Shown here: one piece after another, positions 50,718 through 59,034 of the stretch
Layout: every line of letters begins with the position of its first letter
Numbering within the stretch: position 1 is the first letter of the stretch
NCBI RefSeq assembly: GCF_000250675.2
Contig: NC_018681.1
Location: 1,302,001-1,366,000, forward strand
Direction: 5' to 3'
Source: Nocardia brasiliensis ATCC 700358
GTDB lineage: Bacteria; Actinomycetota; Actinomycetes; Mycobacteriales; Mycobacteriaceae
DNA length: 64,000 nucleotides
The notes under the pieces: model-generated
Told to the model about the DNA's origin: nothing
The model's input: only the letters and a program-made list of their open reading frames with translations
Database searches by the model: none
Translations under genes and position numbers: made by a program

Positions 50718-51218
50718 ATGACCACTCCGCAGGTAGGCCTGATCATGGGCAGCGACTCCGACTGGCCGACCATGGAGGCCGCCGCGGAAGCGCTGGCGGA
50801 GTTCGGGATTCGTTTCGAGGTCGGTGTCGTCTCGGCGCACCGCACCCCGCAGCGGATGCTCGACTACGCGCGCGAGGCCGCGGGCCGCGGCCTCCAGGTC
50901 ATCATCGCCGGTGCGGGCGGCGCCGCCCATCTGCCCGGCATGGTCGCCTCCGCGACCGCGCTGCCCGTCATCGGCGTCCCCGTCCCGTTGAAGTACCTCG
51001 ACGGCATGGACTCGCTGCTCTCCATCGTCCAGATGCCCGCAGGCGTCCCGGTCGCCACCGTCTCCATCGGTGGCGCCCGCAACGCGGGCCTGCTCGCCGT
51101 CCGCATCCTCGCCGCCCACGACCCCGCCCTACGCACCCGCATGGAACAGTTCCAAGCCGCTTTGGAACAAATGGTCCTCGACAAAGACGAGGCCCTGCGC
51201 ACCAAACTCCTCGGCTGA
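50718..51218 (+). CDS. purE: N5-carboxyaminoimidazole ribonucleotide mutase
   Basis: This is a 166-residue class I PurE. VGLIMGSDSDWPTMEAAAEAL, SAHRTPQRMLDYA and AGAGGAAHLPGMVAS are the conserved active-site segments, including the catalytic His in SAHRTP. It converts N5-CAIR (the PurK product) to CAIR. It follows purK in the same operon and its stop codon abuts that of the convergent PIN-domain gene. Confidence 0.95.
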   Translation: MTTPQVGLIMGSDSDWPTMEAAAEALAEFGIRFEVGVVSAHRTPQRMLDYAREAAGRGLQVIIAGAGGAAHLPGMVASATALPVIGVPVPLKYLDGMDSLLSIVQMPAGVPVATVSIGGARNAGLLAVRILAAHDPALRTRMEQFQAALEQMVLDKDEALRTKLLG

Positions 51219-51785
51219 TCAGCCGTCGAGGCCGCCTGCGCGTAGGGCCGCAACCGCTTCCACGAGGCCCGCGCTATCCAGCGCGTCGAGCACATCCTCG
51301 ACGGTTTCCGGCGGATTGATGTGCGAGTCCGCGATCTGCTGGATGCACGCCCAGACCACTCGGTCGTCGAAGTCGATCTGGTCGAGCAGAAAGTCGTCGG
51401 GACTCTGTGCCTCGATATTCCACGGTGCCAACGCATCTGAAGGAAAGTCGGCGAGGTTGGACGTCACAATGACCTGGGCGCCGACGGCAATGGCCGCCGC
51501 GAGTACGTGGCGGTCGTCGGGGTCGGGCAGCTTCAGACCCTCGATGAGAGGCTCGTAGCCGTAGACGAGACTGTCTGGAACTGCCTTGTTCATCAGTCCG
51601 CGAAGTCGGGTCAGTTTCGGGGTGGGAATGTCGGGCCGTTTGTCCGCCAGACTCGCCAGAGCTTCGTCGAGGATCTTGTCCGTCCATTTCGCTTGCACGG
51701 AGCCGGACATCGCAATTCGAATCAACAAGTCGCGTAGCGCATTTCCGTAGAGGACGTTGGCGTCGTACACCACGACGAAGGCCAT
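51219..51785 (-). CDS. PIN-domain protein, probable VapC-like toxin
   Basis: This is a 188-residue PIN-family protein. Acidic residues of the nuclease site are recognisable: Asp in VVYDANVLY, Asp-Glu in TDKILDEALASL, and DPDDRHVLAAAIAVGAQVIVTSNLADF with the second and third metal-ligand Asp groups. PIN toxins cut RNA. The length exceeds the usual 130-140 residues of VapC by a C-terminal extension of about 50. It is encoded 2 bases after the HTH protein, its likely antitoxin. It lies in an otherwise conserved purine/fadE locus, so it is probably a later insertion. Confidence 0.82.
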   Translation of the reverse strand: MAFVVVYDANVLYGNALRDLLIRIAMSGSVQAKWTDKILDEALASLADKRPDIPTPKLTRLRGLMNKAVPDSLVYGYEPLIEGLKLPDPDDRHVLAAAIAVGAQVIVTSNLADFPSDALAPWNIEAQSPDDFLLDQIDFDDRVVWACIQQIADSHINPPETVEDVLDALDSAGLVEAVAALRAGGLDG

Positions 51786-51787
51786 GG

Positions 51788-52246
51788 TCAGATGCCGAGA
51801 TCTTGGCCGAGATGAGCGAGTTCGTCTGCTGCGGCTTTGCTTTTCGCTTGGTTCCGCTGCTGGTATTCCTTGAGGTCTTCGTATCTGATCCGCCGATGAC
51901 GGCCGACGAGGCGGAACGGAATCTCGTCGGCCTCCAGGAGAGCGATCACATACGGGCGGGAAACGTTCAACATGTCGGCTGCTTGCTGAGTAGTGAGTTC
52001 GGCATGCGAGGGAACTACCGACACGCCGCGGCCTTCGGCGGCCTGCGTCAGGATGAATGCGAGCAGGCTGACAGCTTCTCGGGGCAGGACCAGAGCGTCT
52101 TCGCCTGGGTGCTCTCTCGTCACCTGGATGTTTTGTTCCGTGGGGTGCTGCATCAGGTAGTCCTTGATCCGCCGCATGGCACGGGCGGCCACATCGGCAT
52201 CGATCTTTCCGGGTTCTGTCCGCTTCGCAGCCTGCAAACGCGCCAC
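51788..52246 (-). CDS. Excisionase-type HTH protein, probable antitoxin
   Basis: This is a 152-residue protein. The N-terminal half is a helical dimer-type region (ADVAARAMRRIKDYLMQH); residues about 85-135 are an excisionase/MerR-like HTH (TTQQAADMLNVSRPYVIALL, then EADEIPFRLVGRHRRIRYED). The GTG at 52246 is chosen because AGGAGG lies 8 bases upstream; the earlier GTG at 52255 touches that site and is rejected. It overlaps nothing but sits 2 bases before the PIN gene, so the pair is translated from one mRNA, and its promoter region has three CGAAA repeats. Confidence 0.82.
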   Translation of the reverse strand: MARLQAAKRTEPGKIDADVAARAMRRIKDYLMQHPTEQNIQVTREHPGEDALVLPREAVSLLAFILTQAAEGRGVSVVPSHAELTTQQAADMLNVSRPYVIALLEADEIPFRLVGRHRRIRYEDLKEYQQRNQAKSKAAADELAHLGQDLGI

Positions 52247-52273
52247 GCCAATCACCTCCTTATTCGCAGTATA

Positions 52274-52297
52274 CGAAACAAACGAAATATTCGAAAG
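52274..52297 (-). promoter_or_regulatory. Three CGAAA direct repeats upstream of the toxin-antitoxin genes
   Basis: CGAAA occurs at 52274, 52283 and 52292, exactly 9 bases apart, in an AT-rich stretch just upstream of the antitoxin. Regular spacing and position fit a self-operator of the HTH protein, though one turn of DNA would be 10-11 bases. Confidence 0.4.
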
Positions 52298-52344
52298 AGG
52301 CTGCGTCGGCGTGGCGTCGGCCCGCGGCTCGCTACGGTTGGTTG

Positions 52345-53025
52345 GTGACTACTGGTGAGGGGCGGGTGCGGGGGGAGGACAACGCGGAGTTTCGGCTGGC
52401 GGTGGTCGATCAGGCGTTGCGGTTGTTCGCCGAGAAGGGGTATGAGGCGACGACGGTCGACGAGATCGCGGAGGCGGCGGGGATCTCACGGCGCACGTTC
52501 TTCCGGCAGTTCCGCTCGAAAGAGGACGTGATCTTCGCCGATCACGAATCGCAGCTGGCGCGGGCGGCGGAGTTCCTGGCGGCCACGCCGGGAGATCCGT
52601 GGGAGATCGTGTGCGAGGCCGTGGTGCAGGTCTTCGTGCGGTTCACCCAGTGGCGCGAGATCGCGGCGCGGCGGTATCAGGTGGTGCGCCGAGTGCCCGC
52701 GCTGCGGGAGCGGGAGATCGTGACGGTCTTCCGGTACGAGCGGCTGTTCACCGACTACCTGCGGGAACGCCTGCCGGAGGTGCCCGATCTGGCCCGGGTG
52801 CAGTACACGGCCGCGGTCACCGCGACACACAACTACCTGTTGCGCCGGATGGTGCGCGGCGAATCCGACGCCGGTGCCGCGGACCTGCGCGTGGAACTCG
52901 CCGCGATTCCGCGCGGCGACGGCAGGCGGGCCGCGGCCGACGAAATGGTGGTCGCGGTGTTCCCGCGCGACACCCCGGCCCGGCAGGTCGCCGATCTGGT
53001 GGCGCGCAAGCTCGGTAGTCTTTGA
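52345..53025 (+). CDS. TetR-family regulator, probably of fadE25
   Basis: This is a 226-residue regulator. The N-terminal HTH is VDQALRLFAEKGYEATTVDE then IAEAAGISRRTFFRQFRSKE, typical of TetR; the C-terminal ligand domain is all-helical. The GTG at 52345 has no ribosome binding site but TACGGT lies 7 bases upstream at the spacing of a leaderless start. It lies 159 bases before the acyl-CoA dehydrogenase gene on the same strand, with two palindromic sites in between, so it likely controls fatty-acid degradation there. Confidence 0.85.
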   Translation: MTTGEGRVRGEDNAEFRLAVVDQALRLFAEKGYEATTVDEIAEAAGISRRTFFRQFRSKEDVIFADHESQLARAAEFLAATPGDPWEIVCEAVVQVFVRFTQWREIAARRYQVVRRVPALREREIVTVFRYERLFTDYLRERLPEVPDLARVQYTAAVTATHNYLLRRMVRGESDAGAADLRVELAAIPRGDGRRAAADEMVVAVFPRDTPARQVADLVARKLGSL

Positions 53026-53047
53026 GCCGGGTCCAGTGCGACCAATC

Positions 53048-53128
53048 TGACACTGAGTGCCAGAAAGTATCCGCACGTTGCGGCGATGTATGGGCGTACA
53101 CTGGGCCAAGATATGGCACCGAGTGCCG
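53048..53128 (+). promoter_or_regulatory. Two related palindromes upstream of fadE25 (candidate TetR operators)
   Basis: TGACACTGAGTGCCA (53048-53062) and TGGCACCGAGTGCCG (53114-53128) share the consensus TGRCACYGAGTGCCR and are near-palindromic around the central G. They flank the likely fadE25 promoter and fit binding by the TetR protein encoded just upstream. Confidence 0.55.
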
Positions 53129-53184
53129 AAGTGTGGCAATGCTCGGGCAGTGCCGGCATGTACCGACGACCAGGAGTGAGCCCC

Positions 53185-54342
53185 ATGGCGGGAAACCCCG
53201 ATTTCAACCTGTTCCAGCTCGAGGACTTCCACGACGAACTGCGTGCGGCCATCCGCGGGCTGGCGGAGAAGGAGATCGCTCCGCACGCCAAGGACGTCGA
53301 CGGTAACTCCCGCTTCCCCGAGGAGGCGCTGTCCGCGCTGAACGCGGCGGGCTTCAACGCGGTGCACGTGCCCGAGGCGTACGGCGGCCAGGGCGCGGAC
53401 TCCGTCGCGACCTGCATCGTGATCGAAGAGGTCGCGCGCGTCTGCGGTTCCTCCTCGCTCATTCCCGCGGTCAACAAGCTCGGCACCATGGGCCTGATCC
53501 TCAACGGTTCCGAGGAACTCAAGCAGCAGGTGCTGCCCGATATCGTCAACGGCGAGATGGCCTCCTACGCGCTGTCCGAGCGCGAGGCCGGTTCGGATGC
53601 CGCGAGCATGCGCACCCGCGCCAAGCAGGAGGGTGAGGACTGGGTCCTCAACGGCTCCAAGTGCTGGATCACCAACGGCGGCAAGTCTTCCTGGTACACC
53701 GTCATGGCGGTGACCGATGCGGACAAGGGCGCCAACGGTATTTCGGCCTTCCTGGTGCACAAGGACGACGAAGGTTTCGTCGTCGGCCCGCTCGAGCACA
53801 AGCTCGGCATCAAGGGATCGCCCACGGCCGAACTGTATTTCGAGAACTGCCGGGTGCCGGGTGACCGGATCGTCGGCGAGCCGGGTACCGGTTTCAAGAC
53901 CGCGCTGCAGACCCTGGACCACACCCGCCCGACCATCGGCGCGCAGGCGGTCGGCATCGCTCAGGGTGCGCTGGACGCCGCGATCGCCTACACCAAGGAC
54001 CGCAAGCAGTTCGGCAAGACCATCGCCAGCTTCCAGAACACCGAGTTCATGCTCGCCGACATGGCGATGAAGATCGAGGCGGCCCGCCTCATGGTCTACA
54101 CCTCCGCCGCCCGCGCCGAGCGCGGCGAGAAGAACCTGGGCTTCATCTCCGCCGCCGCCAAGTGCTTCGCCTCCGACGTGGCCATGGAGGTCACCACCAA
54201 CGCCGTCCAGCTCTTCGGCGGCGCCGGCTACACCACCGACTTCCCGGTGGAGCGCATGATGCGCGACGCCAAGATCACCCAAATCTACGAAGGCACCAAC
54301 CAGATCCAGCGCGTCGTCATGAGCCGCGCCCTGCTGCGCTGA
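53185..54342 (+). CDS. fadE25: Acyl-CoA dehydrogenase
   Basis: This is a 385-residue FAD enzyme from ATG 53185 with AGGAG upstream; the 5' extension to 53086 is a reading-frame artefact. Family signatures are EREAGSDAASMRT in the acyl-binding loop and RMMRDAKITQIYEGTNQIQR at the C-terminus, with Glu in YEGT as the probable catalytic base. It carries out the first step of beta-oxidation. It is the counterpart of M. tuberculosis FadE25 (Rv3274c) and closes the conserved locus. Confidence 0.94.
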   Translation: MAGNPDFNLFQLEDFHDELRAAIRGLAEKEIAPHAKDVDGNSRFPEEALSALNAAGFNAVHVPEAYGGQGADSVATCIVIEEVARVCGSSSLIPAVNKLGTMGLILNGSEELKQQVLPDIVNGEMASYALSEREAGSDAASMRTRAKQEGEDWVLNGSKCWITNGGKSSWYTVMAVTDADKGANGISAFLVHKDDEGFVVGPLEHKLGIKGSPTAELYFENCRVPGDRIVGEPGTGFKTALQTLDHTRPTIGAQAVGIAQGALDAAIAYTKDRKQFGKTIASFQNTEFMLADMAMKIEAARLMVYTSAARAERGEKNLGFISAAAKCFASDVAMEVTTNAVQLFGGAGYTTDFPVERMMRDAKITQIYEGTNQIQRVVMSRALLR

Positions 54343-54397
54343 TCCACGCGGGCGAGAAGCCAACGGTGGCACCGGGTTTCGGTGCCACCGTTTTTCG

Positions 54398-56497
54398 TCA
54401 GGCGCTCATGGCGGGTTCTCGGAGCAGGGGGGTCGGTAGGGGAGCGGCGTGCAGGACCGTGAGGGTGCTCACGGCTCGGGTGAGGGCGACGTAGAGGCGG
54501 TGCAGGCCACGGGGTTCCGCGTCGACGATGGTGGCGGGCTCGACGACCACTACGGTGTCGAATTCGAGGCCTTTCGCCAAGGTGACGGGGACGAGGTTCA
54601 GGCGGGCGTCGATACTCGCCTCGTCGGTGCCGAGCAGGGTGTGCGGAAGTCCCGCATCGGTCAACGAGCGGTGGAATTCCGGGATATCGCGGTCTGCGGC
54701 GATGATCCCGATCGATCCCGCCTCGGAAAGTGCTCTGGCACAGGCGGTTACGGCAGTGTCGTGCAGCTTCGCCGGGGACGTGCGCAGGATGCGCAGAGCC
54801 TCGGCGGACTGCCGGAACGAGGACGGTCCGCGCAGGTCCGGGGCGATATGCGGCAGCAGGCGGGCCGCGTAGTCGATGACCTGGGCCGGCACGCGATAGC
54901 CGCGCGTCAATTCCTCGATCACACCGTCGGTTCGGTCGAGGTGGCCGAGGACTTCGGCCCAGTCGGTGACGGCCGAGGGGCTGGTGGCCTGCGCGAGATC
55001 GCCGAGTACCGTGCAGGATCCGGTTGCGCGGCGGGCGATCGCCCGCAGCTGCATGGCGCTGAGGTCCTGGGCTTCGTCGACCACGATGTGGCCGAGTTTC
55101 GCGGGCCGTTCGATCATGCTCGCGGCCTCGTCGATCAGCACGAAATCTGCCTTGGACCATCGCATCTGGCGCACCGTGCGGGGCCGCGCCGTGGACAGGA
55201 CCGCACTCTGTTCGGCGGGCGAGAGCAGGTCGTGTGCCAGCTGGGCCAACTGCTCCCGGTCGGTGAGAAGATCGAAAACGACTCGGGCGGAATCGGTTTC
55301 CGGCCACATCCGCTGGACGGCGCGCACGATCGCCTTGTTCCGGCACAGCTGCCGCAGCGTCGCGTCGGTGGTGCTGTGTCCCGCCTGTTCCATCCGGCGC
55401 AGCACGAGCAGAGCCAGCCGCTGGCCGAGTAACTCGATCCCCGTGCGGTAGTCGGTCCCGCGGGCGCGTACCTCGTCGAGTTCTTCGGCGATCTCGTCGG
55501 AGTACAGGTGCCAGGTCCGTTGCAGGTGCTTGACCGGCACGGTCTCCTCGAGGGGCCGGACGCGCGACCACAGCAGACGGCGAATGACCTCGGCCATCCT
55601 GGCGTCCCCCTTGATCCGCTCGGTCTGCGGATCATCCACGTGCGCAGGGTCATTCGAGCCGGTGAGTTCCTCGACGGTAGTTTGCAGCACGGCCACTTCG
55701 CCCAGGGCGGGCAGCACATTGCGGACGTAGTCGAGGAAAGCGCGGTTGGGTCCGATGACGGCGACCCCGCCCTCCCGCTGCAACCGTTCCCGCTCGGTGA
55801 ACAGCAGGTACGCCAGCCGGTGCAGGCCGACGGCGGTCTTGCCGGTGCCGGGCGCGCCCTGAATGCAGAGCGTGCGTTCCAGTGGCGCCCGGACGAGTCG
55901 CATCTGTTCGGGTTGGATGGTGGCGACGATGTCGCGCATCGGCCCCTTGCGCGGCCGTTCGATTTCCGCGGCGAGCAGCCGGCCGTCGCGGTCGGCGCCG
56001 TGGCCGTCGAGCGCTTCGTCCTCGAAGGCGGTGAGGGTGCCGGTGTGATCGAAGCCGAATCGGCGGCGCACCCGCACGCGCATCGCGTCCTGCGGATCGG
56101 CCTCGTAGAAGGCTCGCGACAGCGGCGCCCGCCAGTCGATGACCAGCAGCTCCCCGCGCTCGTCGGCGATGCCGCGGCGCCCGATGTAGACGCGGTCGCT
56201 GTCCGGCGCGGACGAGGGCGCGCCGACCTCGCGGACCTTGTCGTAGAGTTCACCCGGCGGAAAGTCCAAGCGCCCGAAGAACAGTGGGACGTCGTCGAAG
56301 CCGGATAGCTCCTCGATCTGCTTCTTGTGGAACTCGCGCGCGGCGAAGTTCTGGAATTTGTCGAACACGTCGCCTTGACCCAGACCGTCCGCCAGTGCCG
56401 TGACCGCGGCGTCGCGCATGCGGGTCAGCGCGGCGCGGCACGAGGTCAGGTAGTCGCGTTCGGCACGGATTTCGGGCTCGACAGGATCGTGCTGCAT
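54398..56497 (-). CDS. helR: UvrD-like RNA polymerase recycling ATPase HelR/HelD
   Basis: This is a 699-residue ATPase of the HelD group. The N-terminal arm (DVFDKFQNFAAREFHKKQIE, about residues 45-65) is the secondary-channel arm of HelD proteins. The motor has Walker A QGAPGTGKTAVGLHRLAYLL, Walker B VVDEAQDLSAMQ and later KGLEFDTVVVVEP and LYVALTRAVSTLTVLH, the UvrD-type motif VI. Actinobacterial HelR removes stalled RNA polymerase and can displace rifamycins. No rifamycin-associated element is visible upstream; instead a TetR gene lies divergent, 91 bases away, with TACAA-N10-TTGTA between. Confidence 0.88.
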   Translation of the reverse strand: MQHDPVEPEIRAERDYLTSCRAALTRMRDAAVTALADGLGQGDVFDKFQNFAAREFHKKQIEELSGFDDVPLFFGRLDFPPGELYDKVREVGAPSSAPDSDRVYIGRRGIADERGELLVIDWRAPLSRAFYEADPQDAMRVRVRRRFGFDHTGTLTAFEDEALDGHGADRDGRLLAAEIERPRKGPMRDIVATIQPEQMRLVRAPLERTLCIQGAPGTGKTAVGLHRLAYLLFTERERLQREGGVAVIGPNRAFLDYVRNVLPALGEVAVLQTTVEELTGSNDPAHVDDPQTERIKGDARMAEVIRRLLWSRVRPLEETVPVKHLQRTWHLYSDEIAEELDEVRARGTDYRTGIELLGQRLALLVLRRMEQAGHSTTDATLRQLCRNKAIVRAVQRMWPETDSARVVFDLLTDREQLAQLAHDLLSPAEQSAVLSTARPRTVRQMRWSKADFVLIDEAASMIERPAKLGHIVVDEAQDLSAMQLRAIARRATGSCTVLGDLAQATSPSAVTDWAEVLGHLDRTDGVIEELTRGYRVPAQVIDYAARLLPHIAPDLRGPSSFRQSAEALRILRTSPAKLHDTAVTACARALSEAGSIGIIAADRDIPEFHRSLTDAGLPHTLLGTDEASIDARLNLVPVTLAKGLEFDTVVVVEPATIVDAEPRGLHRLYVALTRAVSTLTVLHAAPLPTPLLREPAMSA

Positions 56498-56538
56498 CGG
56501 CTCCCCACCTCGGTTCGGAAATTTAACCCGGTAAACAA

Positions 56539-56558
56539 TACAACCGAGTCAATTTGTA
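56539..56558. promoter_or_regulatory. Inverted repeat TACAA-N10-TTGTA between helR and a TetR gene
   Basis: TACAA at 56539-56543 and TTGTA at 56554-56558 lie centrally in the 91-base AT-rich divergent promoter region. Size and place fit a TetR operator controlling both genes. Confidence 0.4.
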
Positions 56559-56588
56559 GGCCAAGGTAATTTTCTCTACGCTGGCCTC

Positions 56589-57230
56589 ATGGAGGCACCA
56601 GGGCTGCGCGAACGCAAGAAGCTCCGGACGCGTCAGGCGATCCTGGACGCCGCCTTCGCGCTCTTCGAGGAGTCGGGTTTCGACGGCGCTTCGGTCGCCG
56701 AGATCGCCGCCGCCGCCGAGGTCTCCAAGCCCACCCTGTTCGCCTACTTCCCGGCCAAGGAAGACCTGGTACTGCACCGATTCATGGACGGCGGCCGCGG
56801 GTCCGCGCACGTCGTCCGGGAGCGCGCGGCCGGCACGACGCCCTTGGCGGCCCTGCGTCAGGACTTTCTCGACCGCCTCGCGGACCGCGACCCGCTCACC
56901 GGCCTCAACGACACCCGCGCCGCCGTCACGTTCCACCGACTGCTGTATTCGACGCCCGCTCTGATGGCGCACCTGTCCGGCTACATGATCGACCAGGAAC
57001 GCGATCTCGCCGCGGCGCTGCTCGCGTCCGGCGAGCCGCGCGACGAGTTCACCGCGCACCTGATCGCGGCGCAGGTCTTCAGTGCCCAGCGCATTCTCAC
57101 GTCCTACAACGCCGAGGCAGTCCGGGCGGGCCACCCCGTCGAGGACATCTACCCGATCGCGGTCGCCCGTGCCGAAACCGCCTTCGAACTCTTGGCGCAC
57201 AGCCTCGCGAGGTCCTCGCAAGGCGAGTAG
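56589..57230 (+). CDS. TetR-family regulator divergent from helR
   Basis: This is a 213-residue protein. The HTH reads AILDAAFALFEESGFDGASV then AEIAAAAEVSKPTLFAYFPAKED, the standard TetR pattern. The C-terminal domain (about residues 80-205) is helical. It is probably the regulator of helR and of itself, given the shared promoter region; a signal of antibiotic or polymerase-stress type would make sense but is unproven. Confidence 0.87.
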   Translation: MEAPGLRERKKLRTRQAILDAAFALFEESGFDGASVAEIAAAAEVSKPTLFAYFPAKEDLVLHRFMDGGRGSAHVVRERAAGTTPLAALRQDFLDRLADRDPLTGLNDTRAAVTFHRLLYSTPALMAHLSGYMIDQERDLAAALLASGEPRDEFTAHLIAAQVFSAQRILTSYNAEAVRAGHPVEDIYPIAVARAETAFELLAHSLARSSQGE

Positions 57231-57239
57231 CGCGGTCGG

Positions 57240-57662
57240 CTATCTGCCTTCGATCCGCGTCTGATTGCCCGCGTTCCCGGCTTGATCGCCCGCGTATCCG
57301 GATTGACTGCCCGCTTGATTGCCCGCGTTCCCGGCTTGATTACTCGCGTTCCCGGATCGACCGCCGGCGTTCCCGGATTGATCAGGCACGTCCGGCGATT
57401 CGTCGCCCGAGTGATCACTGCCGCCGCGTTCGCTCGGACCGCTCGGCCGATTCTTGTCCGGACCAGCCGTTTGACCGTCGAGTTCACCGCCGGGATTGCC
57501 CTGCTCCACGCAATTCTTGAAATCGGCGTAGCCGGCCGATTTCCGCGCGCACCGTTCCGCGACTCCCGGGTCCGTCGGCGCCGCGGCGGCGAGGCCGGTG
57601 CCGCCGAGTGCCGCCGCGCCCAGCAGTGCGACCAGGCCGATCAATTTCGAGCTCCGGTACAT
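57240..57662 (-). CDS. Secreted Asn/Gly/Gln-repeat protein
   Basis: This is a 140-residue protein with an N-terminal signal peptide (residues 1-28, cleaved near AAAAP). Two Cys pair candidates are in VAERCARKSAGYADFKNCVEQ, a small folded segment. The remainder is low complexity: an acidic hinge, then repeats of the form NAGNQAG (GNASNQAGNAGNQAGSQSGY). At DNA level a unit close to GTTCCCGGCTTGAT recurs several times between 57260 and 57380, so copy number may vary between strains. Function unknown. It faces the TetR gene, 9 bases away. Confidence 0.75.
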   Translation of the reverse strand: MYRSSKLIGLVALLGAAALGGTGLAAAAPTDPGVAERCARKSAGYADFKNCVEQGNPGGELDGQTAGPDKNRPSGPSERGGSDHSGDESPDVPDQSGNAGGRSGNASNQAGNAGNQAGSQSGYAGDQAGNAGNQTRIEGR

Positions 57663-57810
57663 GCCCTACTCCGATCACAGAGATGGAATCCATCGGCAAC
57701 CGCATCGAGCAACCCGAAACTATCAGCTGGCGCGCGCTCCGGCGCTCAGCCGGCGGCGGGCCCGGCCGGCGGCGGGCATTGCGCCGGGACGGCCGCGCCC
57801 ACGGCCCGGG

Positions 57811-58677
57811 TCATCCGTTGCGGCCGGTGGCGGCGGTGAAGACGCCCGGCGGGAACGCGCCGGCCGCGACGATGGTGCGGGACAGGGTCTTTCCGATTTC
57901 GGCGAGGCGGGTGGCGCCTGCGTCGCCGAGGGCGGACCAGGGGGCGAGCGCCATATCGTTGGTCGCGGCTTCCACGTCGGCGCGCAATTGGGTGCCGGCC
58001 TCGGTCAGGGTGTCGTCGGCGGTGAGGAGGCCGCGCATGCGCAAGGCGGCGGCCGCGTCGGTCCACTGCTGTTCGTTCCAGCCGCGGGTCTGCTGGGCGG
58101 CGAGCGGGGTGAAGCCGCGTCCGGTCGCGGTGTGGGTGATCAGGGCTTCGATGCCGCTGAGCCCGGCGGCGAGCAGTGCGGCGATGTGGCCGTCGCCGCG
58201 GTGTTCGCGCAGCAGGGTGATCGCGTGCCAGAGGACGAGCAACGGTTCGGTCGGCCACGGTAGGTCGGCGTGTGCGGCGTGGAGCGGACGCCCTTCCGCT
58301 GTGCAGGCGGTCGCGGCGGTGCGAGCCAGTTCGGCGGCCTCGCGCACCTCGGCCGAGTCGGCGGCGGCGCCGAGCAGGCGGCGCAGGGCCGCGTCGACCG
58401 ATGCCAGCCGCGCCGTCACCACGGCCTCGGGCGTGGCCTGTGACCACGCTCGCGGGATGTGCCGCGCGACGAGGTCGGGATTGAAGTTGTAGAAGGTCGC
58501 CGCGACCACACCCGGCCCGACCGCGCCCATCGGGGCCGCGCGTCCGGCGAAATAACACATCCTGCCCGGCCGGAGTCCGGCCTCGACCAGATACTGCTCC
58601 GTTTCCGGCGCGAAATAGGTCATCGAATGGATGGTTTCGAGGGCTCGCGCGCAGCGGCCCGCGTCGGTGCTGTCCAT
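57811..58677 (-). CDS. SCO6745-family protein
   Basis: This is a 288-residue, helix-rich cytosolic protein. It matches the actinobacterial SCO6745 family: RCARALETIHSMTYFAPE at the start, GYFAGRAAPMGAV-type motif (here CYFAGRAAPMGAVGPGVVAA), and RHIPRAW. The C-terminal half contains a winged-helix-like segment (AAALRMRGLLTADDTLTEAG). Function unknown; related proteins occur near salinomycin-type or MarR genes. It stands alone on the minus strand. Confidence 0.78.
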   Translation of the reverse strand: MDSTDAGRCARALETIHSMTYFAPETEQYLVEAGLRPGRMCYFAGRAAPMGAVGPGVVAATFYNFNPDLVARHIPRAWSQATPEAVVTARLASVDAALRRLLGAAADSAEVREAAELARTAATACTAEGRPLHAAHADLPWPTEPLLVLWHAITLLREHRGDGHIAALLAAGLSGIEALITHTATGRGFTPLAAQQTRGWNEQQWTDAAAALRMRGLLTADDTLTEAGTQLRADVEAATNDMALAPWSALGDAGATRLAEIGKTLSRTIVAAGAFPPGVFTAATGRNG

Positions 58678-58708
58678 GCGCCGACCCTAACGCCGATCGG
58701 TGTCGGAC

Positions 58709-58993
58709 TCAGCCGACGAGATCGGCGTATTCGCGGTGTTCGGCGATGTACTTCTCGACGTACCAGCAGGTGGGGACGACGGTGAAGCCGTTGGTGCGCG
58801 AATCCCGCAGCGCGAATTCGACCACCTGGGCGGCGACGCCGCGGCCACGGAACTCGGGGAAGGTCATGGTGTGGTGGAAGTCGCGAACCTTCGTTTCCTC
58901 CCGCTCGGCGTAGTCGGCGTAGCCGGCGAGGGTGTCGTCGAGGTAGATCTCGAAACGGGTGTCGGCGACGTTGTGCTCGAGCCTGGTGGTCAT
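58709..58993 (-). CDS. Small GNAT-like protein (Acetyltransf_CG type)
   Basis: This is a 94-residue protein, the normal size of this GNAT subfamily. The acetyl-CoA loop is FRGRGVAAQVVEFAL and the C-terminal signature is VVPTCWYVEKYIAEHREYADLV. It lacks the N-terminal half of standard GNATs by family design, so it is not truncated. Substrate unknown. The start at ATG 58993 has AAGGAG about 12 bases upstream. Confidence 0.85.
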   Translation of the reverse strand: MTTRLEHNVADTRFEIYLDDTLAGYADYAEREETKVRDFHHTMTFPEFRGRGVAAQVVEFALRDSRTNGFTVVPTCWYVEKYIAEHREYADLVG

Positions 58994-59034
58994 GATTCGG
59001 TGAAACTCCTTCGCGGCCGGGAATGTTCCATGGG

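Noticed and set aside
56498..56588. Rifamycin-associated element upstream of helR
   Set aside because: No long GC-rich palindrome of that type is visible between the divergent genes.
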